NCBI GenBank assembly: GCA_037157565.1
Contig: JAZHRO010000054.1
Span: 15,111,501 to 15,175,500, forward strand
Direction: 5' to 3'
From: Thalassia testudinum
Taxonomy: Eukaryota > Streptophyta > Magnoliopsida > Alismatales > Hydrocharitaceae
Length of the DNA stretch: 64,000 bases
The first letter of the stretch is position 1; each line of letters begins with the position of its first letter. Below, piece by piece: positions 38,680 through 49,475 of the stretch. Under the pieces are notes generated by a model. The model was not told the DNA's origin and made no database searches. It saw nothing but the letters and a program-made list of their open reading frames with translations. The position numbers and the translations under genes were made by a program.

Positions 38680-39329
38680 CCATATCAATTTAATTATCAA
38701 GTGACAATTTCTTTAGAAAGTAAAATATTTGTCATTTGTTGGGATAATTTAGTGACAAATAGAAATAATTGTCATTATCATAATTTTTCAAGTGATAATT
38801 ATTTTTAACTATAAGTTTATACATTGGTATTACGATAAGATTAACATTAAATACAAAATTGTCACTATATTAATTCATTAATGGCCTAAAGTTTCATGAC
38901 TAGAGGCATTTTTTATGTTGAAAAAAATGTCCCCCCATCCCCCCTTCAAGTTTTGCACCTATCCACTTAAGTTTTCCCATTCATTCTCTTTTCAGGTCTT
39001 CCCTTCAAAGCACATCTCTCGTCTTCCTTTCTTATTTCCCCCTAACCTAATCTTGTACCCTTCTTTCCAAGAACTCTATGCAATCTTTATTCCCAAATCT
39101 TCAAATGATAATGGTTGTTCCCAAAACTTCTAATGACAATCTTGTGAATTATGTTGAGGATCGAATGATCAACTCAACTAGGTCGATGATATTTATAGAG
39201 TAAGAGCTTTAATGGCTATAACAAAATAGAGTTTTTTACAACAACTTCCAAACCTCTCTAGAACATAAGTTCAACCGCTATAATAATTACAATGTAGCCC
39301 ATATGTATTGCATACGCTAACACCCTCCT
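38680..39329. other. AT-rich stretch, possible small DNA element
   Basis: Spaced tgacaatt, ttgtcat and gtgacaa phrases between 38700 and 38870 suggest an AT-rich MITE-like insertion, but I cannot find its ends. The right part leads into decayed copia sequence. Confidence 0.3.
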
Positions 39330-40294
39330 CCCTTTATTCTCAAAAATGTCCATGACAAAGTGAAAATCAATCTCGATGTGTTTTATGTGAGCATGAAATA
39401 TAAGATTTGCTATCATGTAGATGGCGCTTATGTTATCACACCATAGTAGCGCATTGATTTTAGAAGACCCAATTCTGGCAAAAGCAATTGAAGCTAAGTA
39501 AGCTCCTCCATGACATTAACAATAGCGTGATACATAGGCTTAGTGCTAAATCAAGCAACAGTGGTTTGTTTCTCAAATGACCATGAGATGAGAAAGGGGG
39601 CATAGTAAATTGCATACTAAAGGTTGATCACTAATCATTAAGAGAGCTACCCCAGTCAACATCAGTGAAGGCAATGATTAAAGGGCTTTTAGATTTGTGA
39701 AAGGGAAGCTCATACTCAATAGTTCCTTTTAAGTAATGAAGTAGACACTTTAAGCTTTCAAAATGGATGTCCGTGGGGCAATGCACAGCCTATGCCAATT
39801 TGCTGATAACACAAGTAACATCTGGTCTTGTGATGTTCAAAATTGCAAATTCCCAATTAGTTGATAAAATTGGGTAGGATCTAGCAATGGCTAACCAGCT
39901 TTCTTAGATATCTCATAACCAAACTTTGCAGACATTAGGGTCATAAGAGCTTAAGCCCCTCAAAATTTTGCTTAGAAAGCAAATTAGCAATGTATCATTG
40001 CTGAGAAATAGCTAGACCAATAAGTGTTTGAAGAATTTCAATGCCCAAGAAGGATGCTGGATAACCCATGTTGTTAGCCTACAATTTGAGTAGAATACCA
40101 TCCAAAATTCTATAGTCAGAGGCCAACACCAATGTGTCATCCACATAAACCAAGAAATTGATCCATTGACTACCTTGATGAAAAATGAACAAAGAAGAAT
40201 CCATTTTGGAGCCTTGAAAACCATTTTCTAAAAGAAAGGAGCTCATTTGGTTTCCTACCCCAATTTCCAAAACTTGCCATCCTTAAGCTTCTAA
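39330..40294 (-). pseudogene. Decayed Ty1/copia pol fragment (RT and RNase H)
   Basis: On the minus strand, 40270-40080 reads GSKMDSSLFIFHQGSQWINF then LVYVDDTLVLASD, the copia reverse-transcriptase block with the YVDD catalytic motif. FLGIEI follows, and further down come remnants of the RNase H region with a SHKTHRD-type motif. Stops are frequent. The fragment abuts the left target duplication of solo LTR F. Confidence 0.75.
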
Positions 40295-40807
40295 CTTTTT
40301 GTTACGACCCGGTTCCCAGATCCCTACAGGACCCGAAATGGCTCGCTTCGACTAATCCCAAGACCTAGTCGTCCAACAAGAAATAACCAAAAGCAGGAAA
40401 GTAAACAACATTCGCACATGCAATATAACTAAGCAGAATAAAAGAATGTAGCAGTAAAGAAAGTAGAACAACTGTCTCAGTACATGCCACCACAACAACA
40501 ACAGAAAACGGAAAGGAAACAGAAAGTAACAATGGTAAAATATATATCCATTACTCACTACAACAGTAGAAAATGAAAGAGCTGAAAAACGACTACGGCT
40601 AGGCTCGGCTGGGCCCAGCACCCTCTGCAGTCGAAAACTCGGGCTGCTCAACTCCTGGTCCTGAACAAGGTTACGAAAAGATAGAGTCAGCAAACGCTGA
40701 GTAGAGTGGTGTTTACATCATTTAAGTGCAAGTACAGTAAAACAACAATAGGTTTATTTCTTAGTTCTAATTTCTAATTATCTCATTTATGTGTTTCCGG
40801 TTCATTT

Positions 40808-42561
40808 TGAAAGTTCCCTACTAGGAGGGGTGACGTAAAAATATGCGGAAATAAAAATATAAAGCAATCTCACAAAAATCAATCGCACAATGTACACAGG
40901 TATTTTTAGGTGGAAACCCAAACCGGGTGAAAACCACCACCTAACCCTCTCGAGTTAGGATTTTCCGATCAACCTAGTTGATCAAATCCACTAACCGAAT
41001 CACTTTGAAACGAGGGTGATTCAACCTCAGTACAACCACGCTACAAGTACGAGGGTAGCGTTCCTCAACCCCTTCTCTCCACGAGAAGGATTTTGTCCCA
41101 CGAAGGAGACGGGAATTCGCAAAGCGAATACCCAACCAAAATACAAAGATAAAATAAAACAACAGTCCTATAGAGCCAACAAAATTAAACCTAGCTTCTA
41201 TAGGAAATAGGAAACTCCCCTTTGCAAGGAGTGCGTCGACGATGACGCGGTGCGTGTGCCACGCGATGGCGCTACGTAGCTCTCGTGAAAAACAGCGGGA
41301 GAGCGGGCGCGCAAACTGAATTTAGCTCTCAAGATGATGGAGCTTGAGCTTAGAGAGCAAGTGCTTCTTGGACACAAGAGAGTGGAAATACTTGATCTTA
41401 GTGTATCTTGGTCTCTCTAGGTGTATATCTTGTGTGTCTAAGTGTATCCAAGTGTTTTTCTAAGTGTGTTTGTGTTACAAAGGTTCCCCTCTATTTATAG
41501 AGGCCTTAGGAAGGCTTTGGAAGGCTTGGAAAAGCTTCCATAGCCGTTGGGTGTAAAGCCCAAGAGAATCAGGCCGAAATCAGGACAATGATTACACTTG
41601 ACAGGGTTATCAGACGTCTAACTCTGGCATCAGACGTCTGGAAGGCCACTTTAAGACGTCTGATTCCAAGGTCAGACGTCTGATTCTATGCGGGTTTCTC
41701 CCTGACTTGAATCAGATCTAAACAGGGTTTTTGTGCAAGTCCATCAGACGACATACAGGACGTCTGGCACTAAGTCTGGACGTCTGGAAACCTACTTTTA
41801 CTGTGGGAATTGATTTCCAAACGTTGCAACGGCTAGAAAATCTCTGAAAAGGGATTTTGGGTCAGCCGAGGCAAAACGGTCATTTATCAGACGTCTGGTA
41901 AGTCCTATGGACATCTGATAAGGCTCTAACGGTCATAATCTTGAGTGTTTTCTAAGCCAGCCAACGGTCCACTAATTGGACGTCTGGCAAAGTCATCAGA
42001 CGTCTTCTAAGACGTCTGGTCTAAGGTCTGGACGTCTGATTTCATCAGACAGAACTAACTATGTCCAGCCTAACAGTTATCAGACGTCTGAAACAACAGT
42101 CAGACGTCTTAAAATACTTTATCAGACGTCTGATTTGTGAATTAGACGTCTGGAAATGCTGTTTGAGCCCTATATTGGTTTTCTAAGTATTCTACAGAAA
42201 ACCTAAGTATCCTAGGGTTGTGCAGGTGTTCCTAGGACTACTTTTAGGGTACTTTGAGGCTCTTTAACATAATGTTCTAAGGAATCAAAAAGAGCAAGAA
42301 AATAAATACAAGAGATACATGAAAGGATAAAAAAGAATCTATCCTATTCTTCTTGTCTTCCATCTCCAATCTTTCGCTCCACGCGAACCTCCTGTGTTTT
42401 CCGTCAAGCTCCTCCAATCCGTCCTGGATGCGAGCTCGAACTCCGTCTAAACACGTCCACATTTGCAATTAACCTGAAATCTAGGACTCAAATTGCAAAT
42501 GTTAAATAACACGTGTTTTGTTATCATCAAAACAAATGATCGTGGTGTGCTAGCACCAACA
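40808..42561 (-). repeat. 3' LTR of the copia element
   Basis: This 1754-bp LTR is identical, as far as I compared, to the other LTR from about position 94 onward (offset 3868). The differences (six substitutions and two single-base indels) fall in the first ~93 bases. U3 (41500-42561) contains 15 exact GACGTCT copies between 41610 and 42150. Confidence 0.95.
41491..41500 (-). promoter_or_regulatory. TATA box of the copia 3' LTR
   Basis: On the minus strand it reads CTATAAATAG, downstream of the palindrome cluster as expected at the U3/R border. The same box is at 45359-45368 in the 5' LTR. Confidence 0.75.
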
Positions 42562-42840
42562 ATCTCCCCTTTTTGATGATGACAAAACCGTAAATAATAA
42601 TGCATAAAAATCCTCCCCCTTTTTGACATTATCAAAAAGGTTTAATTGATTTTATATTTCCTATAACTCCCCCTTAAAACATGCTCTTCTATGAGTTTCT
42701 TTTGACAAAGGTAATATTCTCCCCTTTTTGTAACAACAAGATAGCTATTACTTTTTTCCCCCTTTCTAAAGGAAATTTAGCTACCTTATATCTCCCCCTT
42801 AAAAATTGACAATTAGCTCATTAATTTTTAACTCCCCCTA
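42562..42840 (-). other. Multiple polypurine tracts of the copia element
   Basis: On the plus strand, C4-C5/T5 tracts (minus-strand AAAAAGGGGG) occur near 42564, 42612, 42667, 42720, 42760, 42793 and 42832. The first, beside the LTR, should prime plus-strand synthesis. Repeated PPTs are known for Sireviruses. Confidence 0.7.
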
Positions 42841-42883
42841 TCTAAATGCTTATAAAAAGATAGGGTTAAAAATTTTACCTCAC

Positions 42884-44617
42884 CTACCATGGCCAATAAA
42901 ATGGCCCGAATGGTGGTGGTGGATGCCACATCGGATGGGGCTCCCATCCGTAGCTTGGAGGCCCGGGCATTGGCGCCGGTCTCCAATCTGGTGGTCGACG
43001 TGCGGCGGGTCCGTCGTTTGTTCGCCGTCTTGTCGATCTTCTTGTTCTCCTCCTTGGTCTACTCATTGGTTCTCCCAACTTAAGTTGACCAGCCTTGAGC
43101 TTGTAGGTCCAGTCCTTTATGTTGTAGTCATCCCTGAACCTTACAAAACAAGATTCTAATTTTTTCTTCGGTATCCAAGTGAGCTTGGATCCGGATCTGT
43201 TAGAAGGTCTCCTTGATGGAGATCCTTTCTCAACCTTAGGGCTATAAAAATTATCAACTTTGTTGATTAATTTGTTAGAATTTTCCCTAAGACATGCGAT
43301 TTCTTTTTCTATAATATCCATCTTAGTCTTTAAATCAGAAATTTATAACTTTAGACTATTATTTTCCTCAATCAATTTATTATTTTCATTGATGAGGTCT
43401 TGATTTTCTAATAACAGGTTATTATCCTTAGGACTAGTCTCTATATCCTTGAGTTGTTTTTCTAACCTATCATTTTCATTTCTAAGAAAACTAAGGTTCT
43501 TTTTAATGCTTTTATTTTCTATCCTAAGTGATTTACTAATCTCAAAAAGTTCATTAAAAGCTTCTTGAAGATCGAGATTTACCTCGTTGTCTGAGTCGCT
43601 TTCGCTTTCGCTGTCGCTTCCTCTGGCCATGAAGCCGAAGCAAGCGGTTTCTTCTTCTATGGTCTTTTCTTCTTCTTCCTCCGAGCTAGAATCGTCCCAA
43701 GTGGCTTGGAACGCCTTCTTCTTAGATTTCTTCTCCTTTTCCTTCTTTTTCTCCTTTTTGAGAAGAGGGCATTCTGGTCGTAGATGCCCTTTCCCGTTGC
43801 AGTGGTAGCAACGTCTCGGGCTTTCCTTCTTCTCCTTTTTCTTTTTCTTTAATTCCCTACAAAACTTGGAAAAATTTTTAAGTAAAATTCTAAAGTCTTC
43901 GTCGTCGGAACTTACCTCGCTATTCGACGCGGCTCTGAAGGCGAGAGTCTTCTTTGGTTTAGGCTCCAGTGTATCCTTCTTCTTCTGCTTCAACTTAGTC
44001 TCGTAGGCCATCAGATTGCCTAGGAGATCTTCCATGTTGAGCTCCTCCATTTTGTTCACCTCCTCGATGGCGGTGACTTTCTGTTCCCACTCCGGTCCAA
44101 GGGAACGAAGAAGCTTCCCTTGAAGCTCCCCCTTGATGAAAGTCTTTCCTAAAGCTTTCAAGTTATTTACAATGAGAGTGAACCTAGTGTTCATCTCACT
44201 TAAAGACTCGTTAGATTTCATTGAAAAAGATTCAAATTCTTGAGAAAGTAAATTAATTTTTGAGGTTTTTACCTTAGAGGTACCTTCATGAGTTACCTCG
44301 AGTGTGTGCCAAATCTCGTATGCGGTGGTGCACTGCGAGATTCTGTTGAATTCTTCCGAGCTGAGCGCGCAGTAAAGGGCGTTCATGGTCTTTGCGTTTA
44401 AAGAGAGCTCACGGATTTGTTGCTGCGAGTAGCCTCCCGCGGGTTTTTCTGGGATCTCAAATGGCGTCTCGCATCTGGCCCAGACTGTGAAGTCGGTGGC
44501 TTGAAGCCATGTCTTCATCCGCAACTTCCAGTAGCTGTAGTTGTTCCCGTCAAAGTAGGGTGGTTGGACGGTGGACTGCCCCTCGGAGATTCTGATTGCT
44601 GCTATGCTTCCCTCCAT
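42884..44617 (-). CDS. Copia gag, one in-frame stop
   Basis: Gag forms the particle that packages the element RNA in the cytoplasm. From ATG at 44617 the frame opens with YFDGNNYSYWKLRMKTWLQA, the copia-type gag start, and has a zinc knuckle CYHCNGKGHLRPEC (CX2CX4HX4C) at residues 270-283. Before and after it are Lys-rich and Glu-rich segments, and from about residue 350 a heptad-like coiled coil (NENNKLIEENNSLKL). A TAA stop ends it at 424 residues. The same frame resumes at once with ISDLKTKMDIIEKEIACLR and runs to TAG at 42884, ending in an Arg- and Pro-rich tail (WHPPPPFGPFYWPW), 578 codons in all. Thus one nonsense codon inside the coiled coil. The leader from PBS to ATG is only about 45 nt. 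No pol follows. Confidence 0.9.
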
Positions 44618-44661
44618 GATCTAGATCCTCGCCGGTTTGTAACGCCGATTTCGCGAGACCT

Positions 44662-44673
44662 GCTCTGATACCA
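44662..44673 (-). other. Primer-binding site
   Basis: Minus strand TGGTATCAGAGC, the standard plant copia PBS complementary to the 3' end of initiator methionine tRNA. It is separated from the 5' LTR by two bases. Confidence 0.92.
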
Positions 44674-44675
44674 AT

Positions 44676-46429
44676 TGAAGGTTTCCCTACTAGGAGGGGT
44701 GACGTAATAATATGCGAAAATAAAATATAAAGCAATCTCACAAAAAACAATCACAAAATGTACACAGGTATTTTTAGGTGGAAACCCAAACCGGGTGAAA
44801 ACCACCACCTAACCCTCTCGAGTTAGGATTTTCCGATCAACCTAGTTGATCAAATCCACTAACCGAATCACTTTGAAACGAGGGTGATTCAACCTCAGTA
44901 CAACCACGCTACAAGTACGAGGGTAGCGTTCCTCAACCCCTTCTCTCCACGAGAAGGATTTTGTCCCACGAAGGAGACGGGAATTCGCAAAGCGAATACC
45001 CAACCAAAATACAAAGATAAAATAAAACAACAGTCCTATAGAGCCAACAAAATTAAACCTAGCTTCTATAGGAAATAGGAAACTCCCCTTTGCAAGGAGT
45101 GCGTCGACGATGACGCGGTGCGTGTGCCACGCGATGGCGCTACGTAGCTCTCGTGAAAAACAGCGGGAGAGCGGGCGCGCAAACTGAATTTAGCTCTCAA
45201 GATGATGGAGCTTGAGCTTAGAGAGCAAGTGCTTCTTGGACACAAGAGAGTGGAAATACTTGATCTTAGTGTATCTTGGTCTCTCTAGGTGTATATCTTG
45301 TGTGTCTAAGTGTATCCAAGTGTTTTTCTAAGTGTGTTTGTGTTACAAAGGTTCCCCTCTATTTATAGAGGCCTTAGGAAGGCTTTGGAAGGCTTGGAAA
45401 AGCTTCCATAGCCGTTGGGTGTAAAGCCCAAGAGAATCAGGCCGAAATCAGGACAATGATTACACTTGACAGGGTTATCAGACGTCTAACTCTGGCATCA
45501 GACGTCTGGAAGGCCACTTTAAGACGTCTGATTCCAAGGTCAGACGTCTGATTCTATGCGGGTTTCTCCCTGACTTGAATCAGATCTAAACAGGGTTTTT
45601 GTGCAAGTCCATCAGACGACATACAGGACGTCTGGCACTAAGTCTGGACGTCTGGAAACCTACTTTTACTGTGGGAATTGATTTCCAAACGTTGCAACGG
45701 CTAGAAAATCTCTGAAAAGGGATTTTGGGTCAGCCGAGGCAAAACGGTCATTTATCAGACGTCTGGTAAGTCCTATGGACATCTGATAAGGCTCTAACGG
45801 TCATAATCTTGAGTGTTTTCTAAGCCAGCCAACGGTCCACTAATTGGACGTCTGGCAAAGTCATCAGACGTCTTCTAAGACGTCTGGTCTAAGGTCTGGA
45901 CGTCTGATTTCATCAGACAGAACTAACTATGTCCAGCCTAACAGTTATCAGACGTCTGAAACAACAGTCAGACGTCTTAAAATACTTTATCAGACGTCTG
46001 ATTTGTGAATTAGACGTCTGGAAATGCTGTTTGAGCCCTATATTGGTTTTCTAAGTATTCTACAGAAAACCTAAGTATCCTAGGGTTGTGCAGGTGTTCC
46101 TAGGACTACTTTTAGGGTACTTTGAGGCTCTTTAACATAATGTTCTAAGGAATCAAAAAGAGCAAGAAAATAAATACAAGAGATACATGAAAGGATAAAA
46201 AAGAATCTATCCTATTCTTCTTGTCTTCCATCTCCAATCTTTCGCTCCACGCGAACCTCCTGTGTTTTCCGTCAAGCTCCTCCAATCCGTCCTGGATGCG
46301 AGCTCGAACTCCGTCTAAACACGTCCACATTTGCAATTAACCTGAAATCTAGGACTCAAATTGCAAATGTTAAATAACACGTGTTTTGTTATCATCAAAA
46401 CAAATGATCGTGGTGTGCTAGCACCAACA
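44676..46429 (-). repeat. 5' LTR of the copia element
   Basis: A 1754-bp LTR with TATA box CTATAAATAG at 45359-45368 on the minus strand and the same 15 GACGTCT copies in U3 (45478-46020). The right target duplication CATTT follows at 46430-46434. Confidence 0.95.
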
Positions 46430-46797
46430 CATTTATTTCTCAAGTATTCAGGTATTTCTTAATCTTGCATGTTTCTCGTGGGAACGATCTTGATTGCAGT
46501 CTTTTCCATAGAGTAGAAGGTACACGTGGTGCTCTCTTGACCGAGAGAGTCTCTCGTGATAGTCCTACACCCAATCAACCACCCCGAGGTCACTGTCGAG
46601 ACGTAGCGGTGACTACGGCATGCATGATAAGCGCACAAGTAGCTACCTCGCACTGACACGCAATCAGTCATTTCCACAAGCGGGTACGCCCAAAGTACAA
46701 CACAGAACAGTATAGGGCCTTGCCCTCTCAGAACAGGGGTCTCGCCCCTCATAATCAAACAGGGGTCTCACCCCTCCACAATCCACGTACCCTCGTC

Positions 46798-49475
46798 TGT
46801 TACGACCCAGTTCCCGGATCCCTACAAGTCCCGATACCGACTCGCCTCAACTAATCCCAAGAACCAGTCGTTCAACAAGAAATAACCAAAAAGTAGGAAA
46901 GTAAACCACATTCACATATACAATATAACTAAGCAATAAAAACGTACAAAGCAGTAAAGGAAAGTAAAACTGTTGTTCCATTACATACCACCACAACAAC
47001 AGAATAACGGAAATGAAAGTAAACAGTAGAGACAACAGTAGCTAAAAGTCTGATACTTACTACAACAGTAAGGGAAACAATAAGAAAGTGCTGAAACTAC
47101 GGCTCGGCTCGACTGAGCCCAGCACCCTCTGCAACCGGAAGCTCGGACTGCTCAACTCTTGATCCTGAACAGTGTTATGAAAAGACAGAGTTAGCGAACG
47201 CTGAGTAGAGTGGTATCTATATTATCTAAAATAGTAAAAGCAACAGGTTTAATTTTCTTTTCTATTTATTTTATTTTATGTGTATTTCCTTTTCACCCAT
47301 TTTTCTCAAATATCCAGATATTCTTGATCTGGCATGTTCCTCGTGGGAACGATCTTAATTGTAGTCTTTTTCGAAGAGTAGAAGGTACACGTGGTGCTAT
47401 CCTGGCCGGAAGAGTCCCCCGTGGTAGTCCTACACCCAGTCAACCACCCCGAGGTCACTGTCAAGACGTAGCGATAACTACGGCACATGTGATAAGCACA
47501 CAGGTAGCTACCCCGCATTAACACGCGGTCAGTCATTTCTGCTAGCGGGTACGCCCAAAGTACAGCACGAAATAGTATAGGGCCTTGCCCTCTCAGAATA
47601 GGGGTCTCGTCCCTCAGAACCAAACAGGGGTCATGTCCCTCCACAGTCCGCGCACCCTCATCTGACTACCCCGGTTTGCCCAGAAGGCCTAACAAGTCGG
47701 TGTAGGGTAGCTAGCTAAACCCCGAGCCCCGACGGGTGGCTAGCTCTCTCCCTACACTAGTAGCTTGCCTCGGTACCGCGTATATAAGGGCCAATAGTAG
47801 GCGGTGTAGAGTAGCCAATCCTAACCCCGGGTCTCAACCTAAGGGCGGCTAGCTCCGCTCTACACGGAAAGGGGACAGTTGCTCTCCTTGGTATCACATA
47901 CTCAAGGGCCAGCACACTTCCTGTCTACATTCCAGTTTTCTAACTAACCACAGGAGCTCTACTCATAATTTCCCGTAGGGTTCATGCTCATGTTCACCTC
48001 ATTAATTTCGACCTAGATTCCACCATTCACAATTCAGTTCTTATTTATATACAAGCAGCTCGTATTTCCATAATTCGATACATGCAACTGGTGATTTCAC
48101 AGGTAATTGTTCATAAATTACAGGCAGCTCATAATTATATTGCTAACAGTTTAGCTAAAACAAGCATGCAAGGACATCATGCAGCACAAATGATTTATTC
48201 ATTCCTCTATCCTAGGGTTCATGCCACATCCTAGGGTTCCATTCGACTATTTCCACAAGCACATTCTTATCAAATATTATTAACAGAATTTGAACCACTC
48301 TACCAGATAATTCGGGAGTACCAGGGGCTCGAATCACAGACCCAAGCGTCTCTGCGAGCCCTAAACACGCAACAGGCTAAAACCCTACACCAGGGAATAC
48401 ATCACAAAAAGAGGGTTCAGAACAATGTATAAAGGTCTCCAGTACGTAGAGAAACTCGCAAGAAAACTACAAATACTTCGTTTGCGTAAAATAGATCCTG
48501 CTCGGACACCAAACGGGTCAAAAATGTGTCTACTGTCTAAAATCAAACATCTGGGAATAAGTCCAGACGTCTTAAAAGGTACAAGAACCTTACCTTAAGT
48601 CCCTGCAGTGTCTTCAGACATCCATGCCTCCTCTACGATCATCTGAAGGCAGTTCCAAACATCGGACCACGACTTCGGTCGTCTGGGAGCACCTCCAGAC
48701 ATCTGGTGATCTGATCAGACGTCCAAAAGTGCGTGGGAGAGCATTCCGCACTCCTTCCCAAGGCTACTCCTGCATACGATAGCCGCAGCCCCAAATCAGA
48801 CCTGACATTCACTCTACGGTGAGGCCTGCATGGCCGTAACCGCGAAAAAGAACGTACCTTCACGATAAATGAGCTTTCAGACGTCTGGCCTAAACTCCAA
48901 ACGTCCAGGTGCTCCGTCAGCCGTCTGGACTCCACTCCAGATGTCTGATACTGGAAAATTTCCAATATCAGAACCTGCTCCCAACTCTCTCGCCGTGCAC
49001 CTCCTCGCGCCGCCGCAGCTCCAGTCGCTGCAGATGGTCAAGGCTGCCTCCCTGGGATCTCTCCTCCTCCCGCATGCACTCGCGATGGCCATACGAGCTC
49101 TGTTGAGCTTCCACCGAAGCTCTCCAACCTCGACCTCCTCCTCCTTCTCCTGCACTCTCCTCCTTCTCACCCTTACTCTCTCCCTCACTCACCTCCTCTC
49201 ACCACTCTCACAAGCTCTGAAGGTGGTGGTGGTGTGTGGAGTGGAGAGGAGAGGAGGGGAGGGGCTTAAATAGATGGTGTGGGGGTTTAGGGTTCGGGGA
49301 AGGGAGGAAGGGAGAGAAAGGAGAAGAACGTTCTACGCGTCGCCCGCGCATAGAGAGCAAAGCGCGTACAAAAATTTCACTTTCAGACGTTTGGGAAAGG
49401 GTCCAGATGTCTAGATAGACGTCTGACTGAGACTTCAGACGTCTTAAAAGGCTAAAAGTGTGACGGGTCTTTACA
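46798..49475 (-). mobile_element. Solo LTR copy E, nested in copy F
   Basis: This 2678-bp element reads, on the minus strand, TGTAAAGACCCGTCAC at the start and CTGGGTCGTAACA at the end. Exact duplications TCGTC lie at 46793-46797 and 49476-49480. The flanks join into continuous copy F sequence (ccctcgtc with ctaactacccc). A TATA-like CTATTTAAG lies at 49265-49273 on the minus strand. I count five exact GACGTC cores (48560-49445). The reading frames at 48640-49270 are GC-rich shadows of leader sequence. Confidence 0.93.

Larger units (their letters stand above)
40808..46429 (-). mobile_element. GAG-only Ty1/copia element, Sirevirus-like
   Basis: A 5622-bp element with two 1754-bp direct LTRs (40808-42561 and 44676-46429) that start TG and end CA. 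An exact target duplication, CATTT, lies at 40803-40807 and 46430-46434. It is oriented on the minus strand. The PBS TGGTATCAGAGC (matching initiator tRNA-Met, the usual copia primer) is at 44662-44673, two bases from the 5' LTR. A PPT, AAAAAGGGGAGAT, lies beside the 3' LTR at 42562-42574. The 2114-bp interior has only a gag frame; protease, integrase, RT and RNase H are absent, so mobility would need proteins in trans. A palindrome cluster in U3, several PPT-like tracts and a coiled-coil gag tail are known traits of the Sirevirus (SIRE/Maximus) lineage. Confidence 0.95.

Noticed and set aside
40974..41210. Identical small frames repeated at 44842-45078
   Set aside because: They are R/U5 sequence present in both LTRs, with no protein similarity.
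48639..49273. Several open frames in solo LTR E (also 4497-5153 in A and 50603-51329 in F)
   Set aside because: They fall in GC-rich leader sequence of the LTR family and are not conserved in frame between copies. The repeated QTSG-like residues merely translate the GACGTCTGG motif.
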